Shown: piece after piece, positions 9,057-20,018 of the stretch
How the letters are laid out: each line of letters begins with the position of its first letter
Position numbering within the stretch: position 1 is the first letter of the stretch
DNA from: Klebsiella terrigena
GTDB lineage: Bacteria; Pseudomonadota; Gammaproteobacteria; Enterobacterales; Enterobacteriaceae
DNA length: 64,000 nt
Assembly (NCBI RefSeq): GCF_006539725.1
Contig: NZ_BJNO01000005.1
Location: 1-64,000 of the forward strand
Reading direction: 5' to 3'
Made by a program: the position numbers and the translations under genes
Notes under the pieces: model-generated
The model's database searches: none
Told to the model about the DNA's origin: nothing
Seen by the model: only the letters and a program-made list of their open reading frames with translations

Positions 9057-10379
9057 TTGTTTCTCGCACAAGAAATTATTCGTAAAAAACGTGATGGTCA
9101 CGCGCTGAGCGATGATGAAATTCGCTTTTTCATCAACGGGATACGCGATAATACCGTCTCCGAAGGGCAGATAGCCGCGCTGGCGATGACCATTTTTTTC
9201 CACGATATGACTATGCCAGAACGCGTTTCGCTGACCATGGCGATGCGGGATTCAGGAACCGTACTGAACTGGAAAAGCCTCAATCTTAACGGGCCGATCG
9301 TGGATAAGCACTCCACCGGCGGCGTGGGCGATGTCACGTCGCTGATGCTTGGCCCGATGGTTGCCGCCTGCGGCGGCTACGTGCCGATGATCTCCGGTCG
9401 TGGACTGGGACATACCGGCGGAACGCTCGACAAGCTGGAAGCGATCCCCGGTTTTGATATTTTCCCGGACGACGGCCGTTTCCGCGACATCATTAAGGAT
9501 GTTGGCGTGGCTATCATCGGGCAGACCAGCTCGCTGGCGCCTGCCGACAAGCGCTTCTACGCCACCCGCGATATTACCGCGACGGTGGACTCGATTCCGC
9601 TGATCACCGCCTCTATTCTGGCGAAAAAGCTGGCTGAAGGCCTGGATGCGCTGGTGATGGACGTGAAGGTGGGCAGCGGCGCCTTTATGCCGACCTACGA
9701 ACTCTCTGCGGCGCTGGCCGAAGCGATCGTTGGCGTCTCCAACGGCGCAGGCGTGCGCACCACCGCGCTGCTGACCGATATGAATCAGGTGCTGGCCTCC
9801 AGCGCCGGTAACGCCGTCGAAGTCCGCGAAGCGGTGCAGTTCCTGACCGGCGAATATCGCAATCCTCGTCTGTTTGACGTGACCATGGCGCTGTGCGTCG
9901 AAATGCTGATTTCCGGCAGGCTGGCCCAGAACGATGCCGACGCGCGCGCGAAGCTGCAGGCGGTGCTGGATAACGGTAAAGCGGCCGAGGTCTTTGGCCG
10001 AATGGTGGCTGCGCAGAAAGGCCCGAACGATTTCGTTGAAAACTATGATAAATATCTGCCGACCGCGATGCTGAGCAAGGCGGTCTATGCCGACGGTGAA
10101 GGGTTTGTCGCTGAAATGGACACCCGCGCGCTGGGCATGGCGGTGGTGTCGATGGGCGGCGGTCGTCGTCAGGCATCCGACCCGATTGACTATAGCGTCG
10201 GCTTTACCGATATGGCCCGCCTGGGCGATAGCGTTGACGGGCAGCGGCCGCTGGCGGTGATTCACGCGAAAGATGAATCCAGCTGGCAGGAGGCCGCCAA
10301 AGCCGTGAAGGCGGCAATAAAACTGGACGATACCGCACCGAAAGAAACGCCGACGGTCTATCGTCGCATTACTGAATAG
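9057..10379 (+). CDS. deoA: thymidine phosphorylase
   Basis: 440-residue enzyme that converts thymidine and phosphate to thymine and 2-deoxyribose-1-phosphate. The family signature [16 protein letters not shown] and the KHSTGGVGD phosphate-binding segment are present. The start is TTG at 9057, as in E. coli deoA, preceded by CAGGGGG; reading upstream from an earlier ATG adds sequence derived from the REP region with no family match. It lies 156 bases after deoC. Confidence 0.97.
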   Translation: MFLAQEIIRKKRDGHALSDDEIRFFINGIRDNTVSEGQIAALAMTIFFHDMTMPERVSLTMAMRDSGTVLNWKSLNLNGPIVDKHSTGGVGDVTSLMLGPMVAACGGYVPMISGRGLGHTGGTLDKLEAIPGFDIFPDDGRFRDIIKDVGVAIIGQTSSLAPADKRFYATRDITATVDSIPLITASILAKKLAEGLDALVMDVKVGSGAFMPTYELSAALAEAIVGVSNGAGVRTTALLTDMNQVLASSAGNAVEVREAVQFLTGEYRNPRLFDVTMALCVEMLISGRLAQNDADARAKLQAVLDNGKAAEVFGRMVAAQKGPNDFVENYDKYLPTAMLSKAVYADGEGFVAEMDTRALGMAVVSMGGGRRQASDPIDYSVGFTDMARLGDSVDGQRPLAVIHAKDESSWQEAAKAVKAAIKLDDTAPKETPTVYRRITE

Positions 10380-10395
10380 CTGTATACTGATCTGA

Positions 10396-11655
<1,260 letters not shown>

Positions 11656-11712
11656 TGGATTTGGGCGGGAATTTCCCGCCCTTCATGCATTCAAATATAA
11701 AAGGATAAAACG

Positions 11713-12432
11713 ATGGCAACTCCACATATTAACGCCGAGATGGGTGATTTCGCTGATGTTGTTCTGATGCCGGGCGACCCGCTGCGCGCGAAGCACATTG
11801 CGGAAACTTTCCTTGAAGATGTGCGTGAAGTGAACAACGTGCGCGGCATGCTGGGCTTCACCGGGACCTACAAAGGTCGCAAAATCTCCGTTATGGGCCA
11901 CGGTATGGGTATCCCATCCTGCTCCATCTATACCAAAGAGCTGATCACCGATTTCGGCGTGAAGAAAATCATTCGCGTCGGCTCCTGCGGCGCGGTGCGC
12001 GCTGACGTGAAGCTGCGTGACGTGGTTATTGGTATGGGTGCCTGCACCGATTCCAAAGTGAACCGTCTGCGTTTTAAAGACCATGACTTTGCCGCTATCG
12101 CCGACTTCGGCATGGTGCGCAACGCCGTTGATGCCGCAAAAGCGCTGGGCGTTGACGCGCGCGTCGGCAACATCTTCTCCGCCGACCTGTTCTATACGCC
12201 GGACCCGTCGATGTTTGACGTGATGGAAAAATACGGCATTCTGGGCGTGGAAATGGAAGCGGCCGGTATCTACGGCGTGGCGGCGGAGTTCGGTGCAAAA
12301 GCGCTGACCATCTGCACCGTCTCTGACCATATCCGTACGCACGAGCAGACCACCGCTGCCGAGCGTCAGACCACCTTCAACGATATGATCAAAATCGCGC
12401 TGGAATCCGTTCTGCTGGGCGATCAAGAGTAA
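11713..12432 (+). CDS. deoD: purine nucleoside phosphorylase DeoD
   Basis: 239-residue hexameric PNP of the NP-I family. The phosphate-binding MPGDPLRA segment, SCGAVRADV, the substrate VEMEAAG motif, and the catalytic Asp205 in TVSDHIRT (Asp204 in mature numbering) are all seen. It phosphorolyses purine (deoxy)nucleosides to the base and pentose-1-phosphate, which DeoB then converts. It is the last gene of the operon and is followed by a terminator hairpin. Confidence 0.98.
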   Translation: MATPHINAEMGDFADVVLMPGDPLRAKHIAETFLEDVREVNNVRGMLGFTGTYKGRKISVMGHGMGIPSCSIYTKELITDFGVKKIIRVGSCGAVRADVKLRDVVIGMGACTDSKVNRLRFKDHDFAAIADFGMVRNAVDAAKALGVDARVGNIFSADLFYTPDPSMFDVMEKYGILGVEMEAAGIYGVAAEFGAKALTICTVSDHIRTHEQTTAAERQTTFNDMIKIALESVLLGDQE

Positions 12433-12439
12433 GATGAAC

Positions 12440-12465
12440 GGCTCTCCCCCGACGTGGGGAGGGCC
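12440..12465 (+). terminator. deo operon 3' hairpin
   Basis: Stem GGCTCTCCCC/GGGGAGGGCC with a short loop, eight bases after the deoD stop. The downstream U-tract is weak. A REP-like palindrome follows. Confidence 0.6.
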
Positions 12466-12472
12466 GCAGTTT

Positions 12473-12500
12473 CCGGCTAAGGCGCGAACGCCGTGGCCGG
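12473..12500. repeat. REP-like palindrome deoD-lplA
   Basis: CCGGCTAAGGCG CGAA CGCCGTGGCCGG, the usual head and tail of an enterobacterial REP unit, between the convergent deoD and lplA ends. Confidence 0.6.
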
Positions 12501-12517
12501 ATAGCTACCTCCCGCCA

Positions 12518-13534
12518 TTAGCGTACCGCACCCGCTATCCATGCGGACAGCTCGCCTAGCTCCTGTTCCTGCTCGGGGAAATCGGCCCGTAACGCCTCGC
12601 ACGCCTGCTGCAGCGCCTCGGCGCGATACGCGCAGCCCTGCAGCCGCGCGGCCAGTGCTTCCAGCGGCGCCGGGTTCAGGCTGTCGGTAAATACCTGCGT
12701 ACGGGTGATATGCCCCTTCTCGACGTCAAAATGCAGCTCGACGCCTCCCCAGCGAAAGCGCTCATCCAGCAGGTGAGAGAAGGCCGGTGCCTGGCCAAAA
12801 TTCCACTCCCAGCTGCTCTGACGGGCGAAGGTTTCGGCAAAATTAGGCAGATCGGGGGTTTTATCCGGCGAAATGACTTCGGCTTCCACCCGCTCGCCGT
12901 AGTGTTTGAAAAAAGCCTCTTCGATGGCGGCGCAAACCTGACGGTGGGTGATGCCCGGCAGCAGCTCCACCAGATTGGCCACCCGGCCGCGTACCGAGGT
13001 TATCCCCTTGGCCTGCAGCTTTTTTTGGTCCGGATTGAGGTAGTTGGCGAGACGGCTTAAATCGGCGTTCAGCAGCAGCGTGCCGTGGTGAAAACCGCGA
13101 TCCATGGTTTCACGGTAGGCGGAGCCGGAGACCTTGCGGTCACCTTCGGCGGTTTTCACCACCAGATCGTTGCGCCCGGAGGCTTCCGCCGCGACGCCCA
13201 GCGCGTTAAGCGCCTCCAGGACGATCCGCGTGGAGACGGTTTTATCGTACTCGGGCTTGCCCGCCATAAAGGTAAAGCAGGTATTGCCCAGATCGTGAAA
13301 AACGGCGCCACCGCCGCTGCTGCGGCGGGCCAGACGCACGTTGTCCTCCTCCATCCGGCGGGTGTTGCACTCTTTCCACGGGTTTTGCGCCCGGCCAATA
13401 ACCACCGTATCGGCGTTGCGCCACAGGAACAGCACCCGCTGGGTTGCCGGCATCTGGCGGAAAATAGACTCCTCAACCGCGAGGTTGAACCACGGATCGT
13501 AGGAGTCGGAGAGCAGCAGGCGTAGCGTCGGCAT
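12518..13534 (-). CDS. lplA: lipoate-protein ligase A
   Basis: 338-residue ligase that activates free lipoate to lipoyl-AMP and transfers it to E2 and GcvH lipoyl domains. [12 protein letters not shown], the lipoate-adenylate loop [10 protein letters not shown] (with the catalytic lysine before VSG) and the C-terminal accessory domain are all present at E. coli length. The ATG overlaps the stop of ytjB by one base, so the pair is translationally coupled. Confidence 0.97.
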   Translation of the reverse strand: MPTLRLLLSDSYDPWFNLAVEESIFRQMPATQRVLFLWRNADTVVIGRAQNPWKECNTRRMEEDNVRLARRSSGGGAVFHDLGNTCFTFMAGKPEYDKTVSTRIVLEALNALGVAAEASGRNDLVVKTAEGDRKVSGSAYRETMDRGFHHGTLLLNADLSRLANYLNPDQKKLQAKGITSVRGRVANLVELLPGITHRQVCAAIEEAFFKHYGERVEAEVISPDKTPDLPNFAETFARQSSWEWNFGQAPAFSHLLDERFRWGGVELHFDVEKGHITRTQVFTDSLNPAPLEALAARLQGCAYRAEALQQACEALRADFPEQEQELGELSAWIAGAVR

Positions 13535-14181
13535 CAGGGGGTTCCTTTTTTATCATCGTCTTCATCTTCCACCGGCTTATTGGCGGTAAGCAGGAATGGC
13601 GACTGCTGCCAGCGGGTGCGTTTGCCCTGCAGGAGGGTGCGGGTCAGCACGACGCCGATAGCCAGCGACAGCAGCAGCATCAGGCGGAGAATATTGGTGG
13701 TATTATCCACCTGTTTCGCCTCGGTCGCTAACGTATGGGTATCCAGCGTCAGGCGCAGGTAGCCGAGCGGACCGTTTTTGCCCTGGATAGGTTCGACGAT
13801 TTGCTGATTAAAGTAGCCGCCGGCCTTTTTGCCGTCGAGGGCGAGCCTGTCGCGCACGTTGACGCCTTCGCCGGAGCGCGCCACCAGATCGCCCTGGTCG
13901 TCATAGACCCCGGCATCCAGGATGCGGCTCTGTCGGGTCAGCTGCTCCAGCAGCTGGCCGATGCGCTTTTCATCGGGCGTCTCGCTGCGCATCAGCGGCG
14001 CAAGATTTAGCGAAACCTGCTGGGCAAGCGTGCGGGCCAGTTCTTCCAGCTGCGGGTTACGCTGCTTTTGGCTGTTCTGGCTGAACCACGAGGCTCCCTG
14101 CATCAGGGCGACAAGAAGCGCCAGACAGATCAGAACGATGACGGCGCGATGCAGTCGGAATTTCAGTTTTGCGCGTACCAT
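13534..14181 (-). CDS. ytjB: inner-membrane protein YtjB (Smp family)
   Basis: 215 residues, with a short basic N-terminus, a first transmembrane segment at about 13-33, an extracytoplasmic domain, a second transmembrane segment at about 160-180, and an acidic C-terminal tail (EDEDDDKK). It matches E. coli YtjB/Smp, a membrane protein of unknown function. First gene of the ytjB-lplA pair and divergent from serB across about 100 bases. Confidence 0.92.
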   Translation of the reverse strand: MVRAKLKFRLHRAVIVLICLALLVALMQGASWFSQNSQKQRNPQLEELARTLAQQVSLNLAPLMRSETPDEKRIGQLLEQLTRQSRILDAGVYDDQGDLVARSGEGVNVRDRLALDGKKAGGYFNQQIVEPIQGKNGPLGYLRLTLDTHTLATEAKQVDNTTNILRLMLLLSLAIGVVLTRTLLQGKRTRWQQSPFLLTANKPVEDEDDDKKGTP

Positions 14182-14284
14182 ATTCCACCTTTAATATTTG
14201 CAGCTTAATGTTGCCAGAAGCGCTGGTTACAAGGTAGCCTCATGCGTTATTTTCCTCGCCTGAATGAAGAAATCTGGAGCCGTA

Positions 14285-15256
14285 ATGCCGAACAGTTTGA
14301 CCTGGTGCGATCTGCCCGAAGATGTTTCCCTGTGGCCTGGATTACCGCTTTCGCTGAGCGGTGATGAGGTCATGCCGCTGGATTATCACGCCGGACGCAG
14401 CGGCTGGCTGCTCTATGGCCGGGGCCTTAATAAGCGCCGTTTAACCGACTGGCAGCGTGAGCTGGGCGCGGCGCTGGTTATCGTCGCCTCCTGGGTCGTT
14501 GAAGACTATCAGGTTATTCGTCTGGCCGGCTCTCTGACCCTGCGCGCGACCCGACTGGCGCACGAAGCCGGGCTGGACGTCGCACCGCTGGGTAAAATCC
14601 CGCACCTGCGCTCGCCGGGGCTGCTGGTAATGGATATGGACTCCACCGCCATTCAGATTGAGTGTATCGACGAAATAGCCAAGCTTGCGGGAACCGGCGA
14701 GCTGGTATCGGAAGTAACCGAACGCGCGATGCGCGGCGAGCTGGACTTTACCGCCAGCCTGCGCCAGCGGGTGGCGACGCTGAAAGATGCCGATGCGAAT
14801 ATTTTGCTGCAGGTGCGTGACGCGCTGCCGCTGATGCCGGGGCTGACTCAGCTGGTGCTGAAGCTGGAAGCGCTGGGCTGGAAGGTGGCTATCGCCTCCG
14901 GCGGCTTCACGTTCTTTGCGGAGTACCTGCGCGACAAGCTGCATCTCGACGCGGTGGTCGCCAATGAGCTGGAAATCATGGACGGCAAGCTAACCGGCAA
15001 CGTGACGGGTGATATCGTCGACGCTAAATACAAAGCCGCGACGCTGCGCAAGCTGGCGGAAAAATATGAAATTCCGCCGGCGCAAACCGTGGCTATTGGC
15101 GACGGTGCCAACGATCTGCCGATGATCAAGGCCGCGGGCCTCGGTATCGCCTATCATGCAAAACCAAAAGTCAACGAGCTGGCGGAAGTGACAATCCGCC
15201 ACGCTGACCTGATGGGGGTATTCTGTATTCTCTCGGGCAGCATGAACCAAAAGTAA
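14285..15256 (+). CDS. serB: phosphoserine phosphatase
   Basis: 323-residue HAD phosphatase catalysing the last step of L-serine biosynthesis. An N-terminal ACT-like region is followed by motif I MDMDSTAIQ (nucleophile Asp117, acid Asp119), motif II IASGGFT, and motif IV VAIGDGANDLPM. The start at 14285 (MPNSLTWCDL) agrees with E. coli; the earlier in-frame ATG at 14264 adds seven residues without a better ribosome binding site. It lies nine bases before radA, forming serB-radA with nadR further downstream. Confidence 0.97.
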   Translation: MPNSLTWCDLPEDVSLWPGLPLSLSGDEVMPLDYHAGRSGWLLYGRGLNKRRLTDWQRELGAALVIVASWVVEDYQVIRLAGSLTLRATRLAHEAGLDVAPLGKIPHLRSPGLLVMDMDSTAIQIECIDEIAKLAGTGELVSEVTERAMRGELDFTASLRQRVATLKDADANILLQVRDALPLMPGLTQLVLKLEALGWKVAIASGGFTFFAEYLRDKLHLDAVVANELEIMDGKLTGNVTGDIVDAKYKAATLRKLAEKYEIPPAQTVAIGDGANDLPMIKAAGLGIAYHAKPKVNELAEVTIRHADLMGVFCILSGSMNQK

Positions 15257-15265
15257 GAGGTTAAC

Positions 15266-16648
15266 GTGGCGAAAGCTCCAAAACGCGCATTTGTCTGTAA
15301 TGAATGTGGTGCGGATTACCCCCGCTGGCAGGGGCAGTGCAGCGCCTGTCATGCCTGGAATACCATCACCGAGGTGCGTATTGCCGCTTCGCCGCAGGTG
15401 GCGAGAAACGAGCGTCTGACGGGCTACGCCGGTAATGCCGGCGTGTCGAAAGTGCAGAAACTTTCGGAGATCAGCCTTGAGGCGCTGCCGCGCTTTTCCA
15501 CCGGCTTTAAGGAGTTTGATCGCGTGCTTGGCGGCGGCGTGGTGCCGGGGAGCGCCATTCTGATTGGCGGCAGCCCGGGCGCGGGGAAATCGACGCTGCT
15601 GCTCCAGACCCTGTGCCGGCTGGCGGAAGGCATGAAAACCCTGTACGTCACCGGGGAAGAGTCGCTGCAGCAGGTGGCGATGCGCGCGCATCGTTTGGGG
15701 CTGCCAACGGCCAATCTCAACATGCTCTCCGAAACCAGCATTGAGCAAATTTGCCAGATCGCCGACGAAGAGAAGCCTCAACTGATGGTCATCGACTCCA
15801 TCCAGGTGATGCATATGGCCGACGTGCAGTCCTCGCCGGGCAGCGTGGCCCAGGTGCGTGAGACCGCCGCCTACCTGACGCGGTTTGCGAAAACCCGCGA
15901 CGTGGCGATTATCATGGTGGGTCACGTCACCAAAGACGGCTCGCTGGCCGGACCGAAGGTACTCGAACACTGTATTGACTGCTCTGTGCTGCTGGACGGC
16001 GACGCCGATTCCCGCTTTCGCACCCTGCGCAGCCATAAGAACCGCTTCGGCGCGGTGAATGAGCTGGGCGTCTTCGCGATGACCGAGCAGGGGCTGCGCG
16101 AAATCAGCAACCCTTCGGCTATTTTCCTCAGCCGCGGCGATGAGGTCACTTCCGGTAGCTCGGTGATGGTGGTCTGGGAAGGCACCCGCCCGCTGCTGGT
16201 GGAGATTCAGGCGCTGGTCGATCACTCGATGATGTCCAACCCTCGCCGCGTGGCCGTGGGGCTGGAGCAGAACCGTCTGGCGATTTTGCTGGCGGTGCTG
16301 CACCGTCATGGCGGCCTGCAGATGGCCGACCAGGACGTGTTTGTTAACGTCGTTGGCGGGGTGAAGGTGGCGGAAACCAGCGCTGACCTCGCGCTGCTGC
16401 TGGCGATGGTGTCGAGCCTGCGCGATCGTCCGCTGCCGCACGATCTGGTGGTGTTTGGCGAAGTGGGGCTCTCCGGCGAGATCCGCCCGGTGCCCAGCGG
16501 CCAGGAGCGCATCTCCGAGGCGGCCAAGCACGGCTTCCGCCGCGCCATCGTCCCGGCGGCCAACGTGCCGAAAAAAGTACCGGAAGGGATGCAAATCTTT
16601 GGCGTGAAAAAGCTTGCGGATGCGCTAAGCGTTTTTGACGACTTATAA
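15266..16648 (+). CDS. radA: DNA repair/recombination protein RadA
   Basis: 460 residues. The four-cysteine zinc finger is C11, C14, C25 and C28, the Walker A is GGSPGAGKST at 101-110, the RadA-specific KNRFG motif follows, and a Lon-protease-like P-loop-independent domain forms the C-terminus. RadA is a hexameric helicase that extends branch migration of RecA intermediates. It starts with GTG at 15266, AGAGG upstream, nine bases after serB. Confidence 0.97.
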   Translation: MAKAPKRAFVCNECGADYPRWQGQCSACHAWNTITEVRIAASPQVARNERLTGYAGNAGVSKVQKLSEISLEALPRFSTGFKEFDRVLGGGVVPGSAILIGGSPGAGKSTLLLQTLCRLAEGMKTLYVTGEESLQQVAMRAHRLGLPTANLNMLSETSIEQICQIADEEKPQLMVIDSIQVMHMADVQSSPGSVAQVRETAAYLTRFAKTRDVAIIMVGHVTKDGSLAGPKVLEHCIDCSVLLDGDADSRFRTLRSHKNRFGAVNELGVFAMTEQGLREISNPSAIFLSRGDEVTSGSSVMVVWEGTRPLLVEIQALVDHSMMSNPRRVAVGLEQNRLAILLAVLHRHGGLQMADQDVFVNVVGGVKVAETSADLALLLAMVSSLRDRPLPHDLVVFGEVGLSGEIRPVPSGQERISEAAKHGFRRAIVPAANVPKKVPEGMQIFGVKKLADALSVFDDL

Positions 16649-16762
16649 TTAAATATCCGTCGTCTTTCCGGCGGCAGGTGTGTTGGCGGCGATCGCTTAC
16701 CGCCTTCCTGCCACCAGAAACCCAGAGGATATTTTTCAGTATTGCTCAAGCAGGAGGCTCTT

Positions 16763-17995
16763 GTGTCATCGTTCGACTATCTCAAAACCGCGATTAAGCA
16801 AAAAGGCTGCACGCTGCAGCAGGTGGCTGAAGCCAGCGGGATGACCAAAGGCTATCTGAGCCAGCTGCTGAACGCGAAAATTAAAAGCCCGAGCGCGCAG
16901 AAGCTGGAAGCGCTGCACCGTTTTCTCGGCCTTGAGTTCCCGCGTCGGCAAAAAAGCGTCGGCGTGGTGTTTGGTAAGTTTTACCCGCTGCATACCGGCC
17001 ATATCTATTTGATCCAGCGTGCCTGCAGCCAGGTCGACGAGCTGCATATCATCATGGGCTATGACGATACCCGCGACCGCGCGCTGTTTGAGGAGAGCGC
17101 CATGTCGCAGCAGCCGACGGTGCCCGACCGCCTGCGCTGGCTGCTGCAAACCTTCAAGTATCAGAAAAACATCCGCATTCACGCCTTTAATGAAGAGGGG
17201 ATGGAGCCTTATCCGCACGGCTGGGACGTCTGGAGCCGAGGGATCCGCGCCTTTATGGATGAGAAGGGCATTCAGCCAAACTGGATCTATTCCTCTGAAG
17301 AGTCCGACGCCCCGCAGTATCTGGAGCAGCTGGGGATCGAAACGGTACTGATCGATCCTAAACGAACCTTTATGAGCATCAGCGGCGGGCAGATCCGCGA
17401 AAACCCGTTCCGCTACTGGGAATATATCCCCACCGAAGTGAAGCCGTTCTTCGTGCGTACGGTGGCGATCCTCGGCGGCGAATCGAGCGGTAAATCGACG
17501 CTGGTCAATAAGCTGGCCAACATCTTCAATACCACCAGCGCCTGGGAGTATGGCCGGGACTACGTCTTCTCCCATCTGGGCGGCGACGAGATGGCGCTGC
17601 AGTATTCTGACTATGATAAAATTGCGCTCGGGCACGCTCAGTACATTGATTTCGCAGTGAAATATGCCAATAAAGTGGCGTTCATCGATACCGATTTCGT
17701 CAGTACCCAGGCGTTCTGTCTGAAGTATGAAGGCCGCGAGCATCCCTTCGTCCAGGCGCTGATCGACGAGTACCGTTTTGACCTGGTTATCCTGCTGGAG
17801 AACAACACGCCGTGGGTGGCGGACGGTTTACGCAGTCTGGGAAGCTCGGTGGATCGGACGGAGTTCCAGACCCTGCTGGTGTCGTTGCTGAAAGAGAACG
17901 AAATAAACTTCGTGCACGTGAAAGAGGCGGACTACGATACGCGCTTTCTGCGCTGCGTCGAGCTGGTGAAGCAGCTGATGGGCGAGCCGGGCTAA
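16763..17995 (+). CDS. nadR: trifunctional NAD regulator / NMN adenylyltransferase / ribosylnicotinamide kinase
   Basis: 410 residues in three domains: an N-terminal helix-turn-helix (about 1-58) that represses NAD synthesis genes, a nucleotidyltransferase with GKFYPLHTGH (71-80) and SISGGQIR, and a C-terminal kinase with Walker A GGESSGKST (238-246). It senses NAD and salvages nicotinamide riboside. The start is GTG at 16763, chosen because CAGGAGG lies five bases upstream and the E. coli protein starts with the same SSFDYLKTA. The 114 bases before it hold dyad symmetry but no clear promoter. Confidence 0.97.
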   Translation: MSSFDYLKTAIKQKGCTLQQVAEASGMTKGYLSQLLNAKIKSPSAQKLEALHRFLGLEFPRRQKSVGVVFGKFYPLHTGHIYLIQRACSQVDELHIIMGYDDTRDRALFEESAMSQQPTVPDRLRWLLQTFKYQKNIRIHAFNEEGMEPYPHGWDVWSRGIRAFMDEKGIQPNWIYSSEESDAPQYLEQLGIETVLIDPKRTFMSISGGQIRENPFRYWEYIPTEVKPFFVRTVAILGGESSGKSTLVNKLANIFNTTSAWEYGRDYVFSHLGGDEMALQYSDYDKIALGHAQYIDFAVKYANKVAFIDTDFVSTQAFCLKYEGREHPFVQALIDEYRFDLVILLENNTPWVADGLRSLGSSVDRTEFQTLLVSLLKENEINFVHVKEADYDTRFLRCVELVKQLMGEPG

Positions 17996-18036
17996 CGGGC
18001 GCGATGGCCGAATTATGCGGCGGCGGCGATGAACAG

Positions 18037-18067
18037 AAAAACGGGTGGCCTGGGCCACCCGTTTTTT
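18037..18067. terminator. bidirectional terminator nadR/ettA
   Basis: Stem ACGGGTGGC/GCCACCCGT with A and T runs on either side, serving the convergent nadR and ettA genes. Confidence 0.85.
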
Positions 18068-18081
18068 ATTACCTGTTCTTA

Positions 18082-19749
18082 TTACTTGGCAATACGCTTG
18101 TACTTGATGCGCTTCGGCTCCAGCGCATCGGCGCCGAGGGTGCGCTTCTTGTACTCTTCGTATTCGGTAAAGTTACCTTCGAAGAACTCCACCTTGCCTT
18201 CATCCTGGTAATCCAGAATGTGGGTCGCGACGCGGTCAAGGAACCAGCGGTCGTGCGAGATAACCATCGCACAGCCCGGGAACTCCAGCAGGGCGTTTTC
18301 TAACGCGCGCAGGGTTTCGATATCCAGGTCGTTGGTTGGTTCATCGAGCAGCAGAACGTTACCGCCAACCTGCAGCAGCTTGGCGAGGTGCAGACGACCG
18401 CGCTCGCCGCCGGACAGTTCGCCGACGCGTTTGCCCTGATCGACGCCCTTGAAGTTAAAGCGGCCAACGTAGGCGCGGCTCGGCATCTCGGTGTTGCCGA
18501 TCTTCATGATATCCAGCCCGCCGGAGACCTCTTCCCACACGGTTTTGCTGTTATCCATGGCGTCACGGAACTGATCGACGGAGGCCAGCTTGACGGTATC
18601 ACCCAGGGTGATAGAACCGGCGTCAGGCTGTTCCTGACCGGACATCATGCGGAACAGGGTGGATTTACCCGCGCCGTTTGGCCCGATGATCCCGACGATG
18701 GCCCCTTTCGGTACCGAGAAGTTCAGGTCGTCAATCAGCAGGCGATCGCCGTAGGATTTACGCAGATTGGTGACCTCAACGACTTTATCCCCCAGACGTG
18801 CTCCAGGCGGAATAAACAGTTCGTTGGTTTCGTTACGTTTCTGGTATTCAACGCTGTTGAGCTCTTCGAAGCGCGCCAGACGGGCTTTGCCCTTAGACTG
18901 ACGGCCTTTGGCGCCCTGGCGGACCCACTCCAGCTCTTTCTCAATGGACTTGCGGCGCGCCGCTTCCTGAGAGGCTTCCTGGGCCAGACGCTGATCTTTC
19001 TGCTCCAGCCAGGAGGAGTAGTTACCTTCCCATGGAATGCCTTCACCGCGGTCGAGCTCGAGGATCCAGCCAGCGACGTTATCGAGGAAGTAACGGTCGT
19101 GGGTAATGGCCACAACGGTGCCTTCGAAGTCGTGCAGGAAGCGTTCCAGCCAGGCCACGGATTCGGCATCCAGGTGGTTGGTTGGTTCGTCGAGCAGCAG
19201 CATGTCCGGTTTTTCAAGCAGCAGGCGGCACAGCGCCACGCGGCGGCGTTCACCACCGGAGAGATTAGCGATTTTGGCATCCCAGTCCGGCAGGCGCAGG
19301 GCGTCGGCCGCGCGCTCGAGCTGGACGTTCAGGTTATGGCCGTCGTGCGCCTGGATTATCTCCTCGAACTTGCCCTGCTGGGCGGCGAGCTTGTCGAAAT
19401 CGGCATCCGGCTCGGCGTACTTAGCGTACACCTCATCGAGGCCTTTCAGGGCGTTAACCACTTCGGCAACCGCTTCTTCCACGGACTCGCGAACGGTCTG
19501 CTCCGGGTTAAGCTTCGGTTCCTGCGGCAGGTAGCCAATCTTAAGGCCCGGCTGCGGGCGGGCTTCGCCTTCGATATCGGTATCGATACCGGCCATAATG
19601 CGCAGCAGGGTGGACTTACCGGCGCCGTTCAGGCCGAGAACGCCGATCTTCGCGCCAGGGAAGAAGCTCAGGGAGATATTTTTCAAAATATGACGTTTCG
19701 GCGGAACCACTTTGCCGACACGATGCATGGTATAAACGAATTGAGCCAC
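18082..19749 (-). CDS. ettA: energy-dependent translational throttle protein EttA
   Basis: 555-residue ABC-F protein with two nucleotide-binding domains. The first Walker A is GLNGAGKST (39-47) with LSGGERRRVAL and DEPTNHLD; the second is GPNGAGKST with LSGGERGRLHLAK and DEPTNDLD. Between them lie the arm and the P-site tRNA-interaction linker rich in basic residues (WVRQGAKGRQSKGKARL). It binds the ribosomal E site and gates entry to elongation according to ATP/ADP ratio. Same length as E. coli EttA (YjjK). Confidence 0.98.
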   Translation of the reverse strand: MAQFVYTMHRVGKVVPPKRHILKNISLSFFPGAKIGVLGLNGAGKSTLLRIMAGIDTDIEGEARPQPGLKIGYLPQEPKLNPEQTVRESVEEAVAEVVNALKGLDEVYAKYAEPDADFDKLAAQQGKFEEIIQAHDGHNLNVQLERAADALRLPDWDAKIANLSGGERRRVALCRLLLEKPDMLLLDEPTNHLDAESVAWLERFLHDFEGTVVAITHDRYFLDNVAGWILELDRGEGIPWEGNYSSWLEQKDQRLAQEASQEAARRKSIEKELEWVRQGAKGRQSKGKARLARFEELNSVEYQKRNETNELFIPPGARLGDKVVEVTNLRKSYGDRLLIDDLNFSVPKGAIVGIIGPNGAGKSTLFRMMSGQEQPDAGSITLGDTVKLASVDQFRDAMDNSKTVWEEVSGGLDIMKIGNTEMPSRAYVGRFNFKGVDQGKRVGELSGGERGRLHLAKLLQVGGNVLLLDEPTNDLDIETLRALENALLEFPGCAMVISHDRWFLDRVATHILDYQDEGKVEFFEGNFTEYEEYKKRTLGADALEPKRIKYKRIAK

Positions 19750-20018
19750 GTTGGACTTCGCCTCTTTTATATACTCTTCATCCTTCAGGCTGCATCAGCG
19801 AGAATGATTTTGAGTAGGGTAGTGAATAGTTTTCAAAGGCGAAGTGTAGCCTTTTTCGCGCTTTAATCCCAGAGAGGCGATGGGATTCACAGAAGAGTAA
19901 AAAAATGTTCAGGACGTGGCGCGTTTGGCGTTGTCTGGTTAGCATATCTAAAGCGATACCGGAATATTTTAAAAGCGGCACGATGCTGCTCTGATGGACT
20001 TCAATAGGGGAATAGCTT

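Noticed and set aside
14990-16594. 534-codon open frame on the - strand opposite radA
   Set aside because: Antisense to a fully conserved gene; high GC and codon bias keep this frame open. No recognisable domain and no ribosome binding site.
18388-19866. 492-codon open frame on the + strand opposite ettA
   Set aside because: Antisense to EttA, whose ABC motifs are all intact; no family match.
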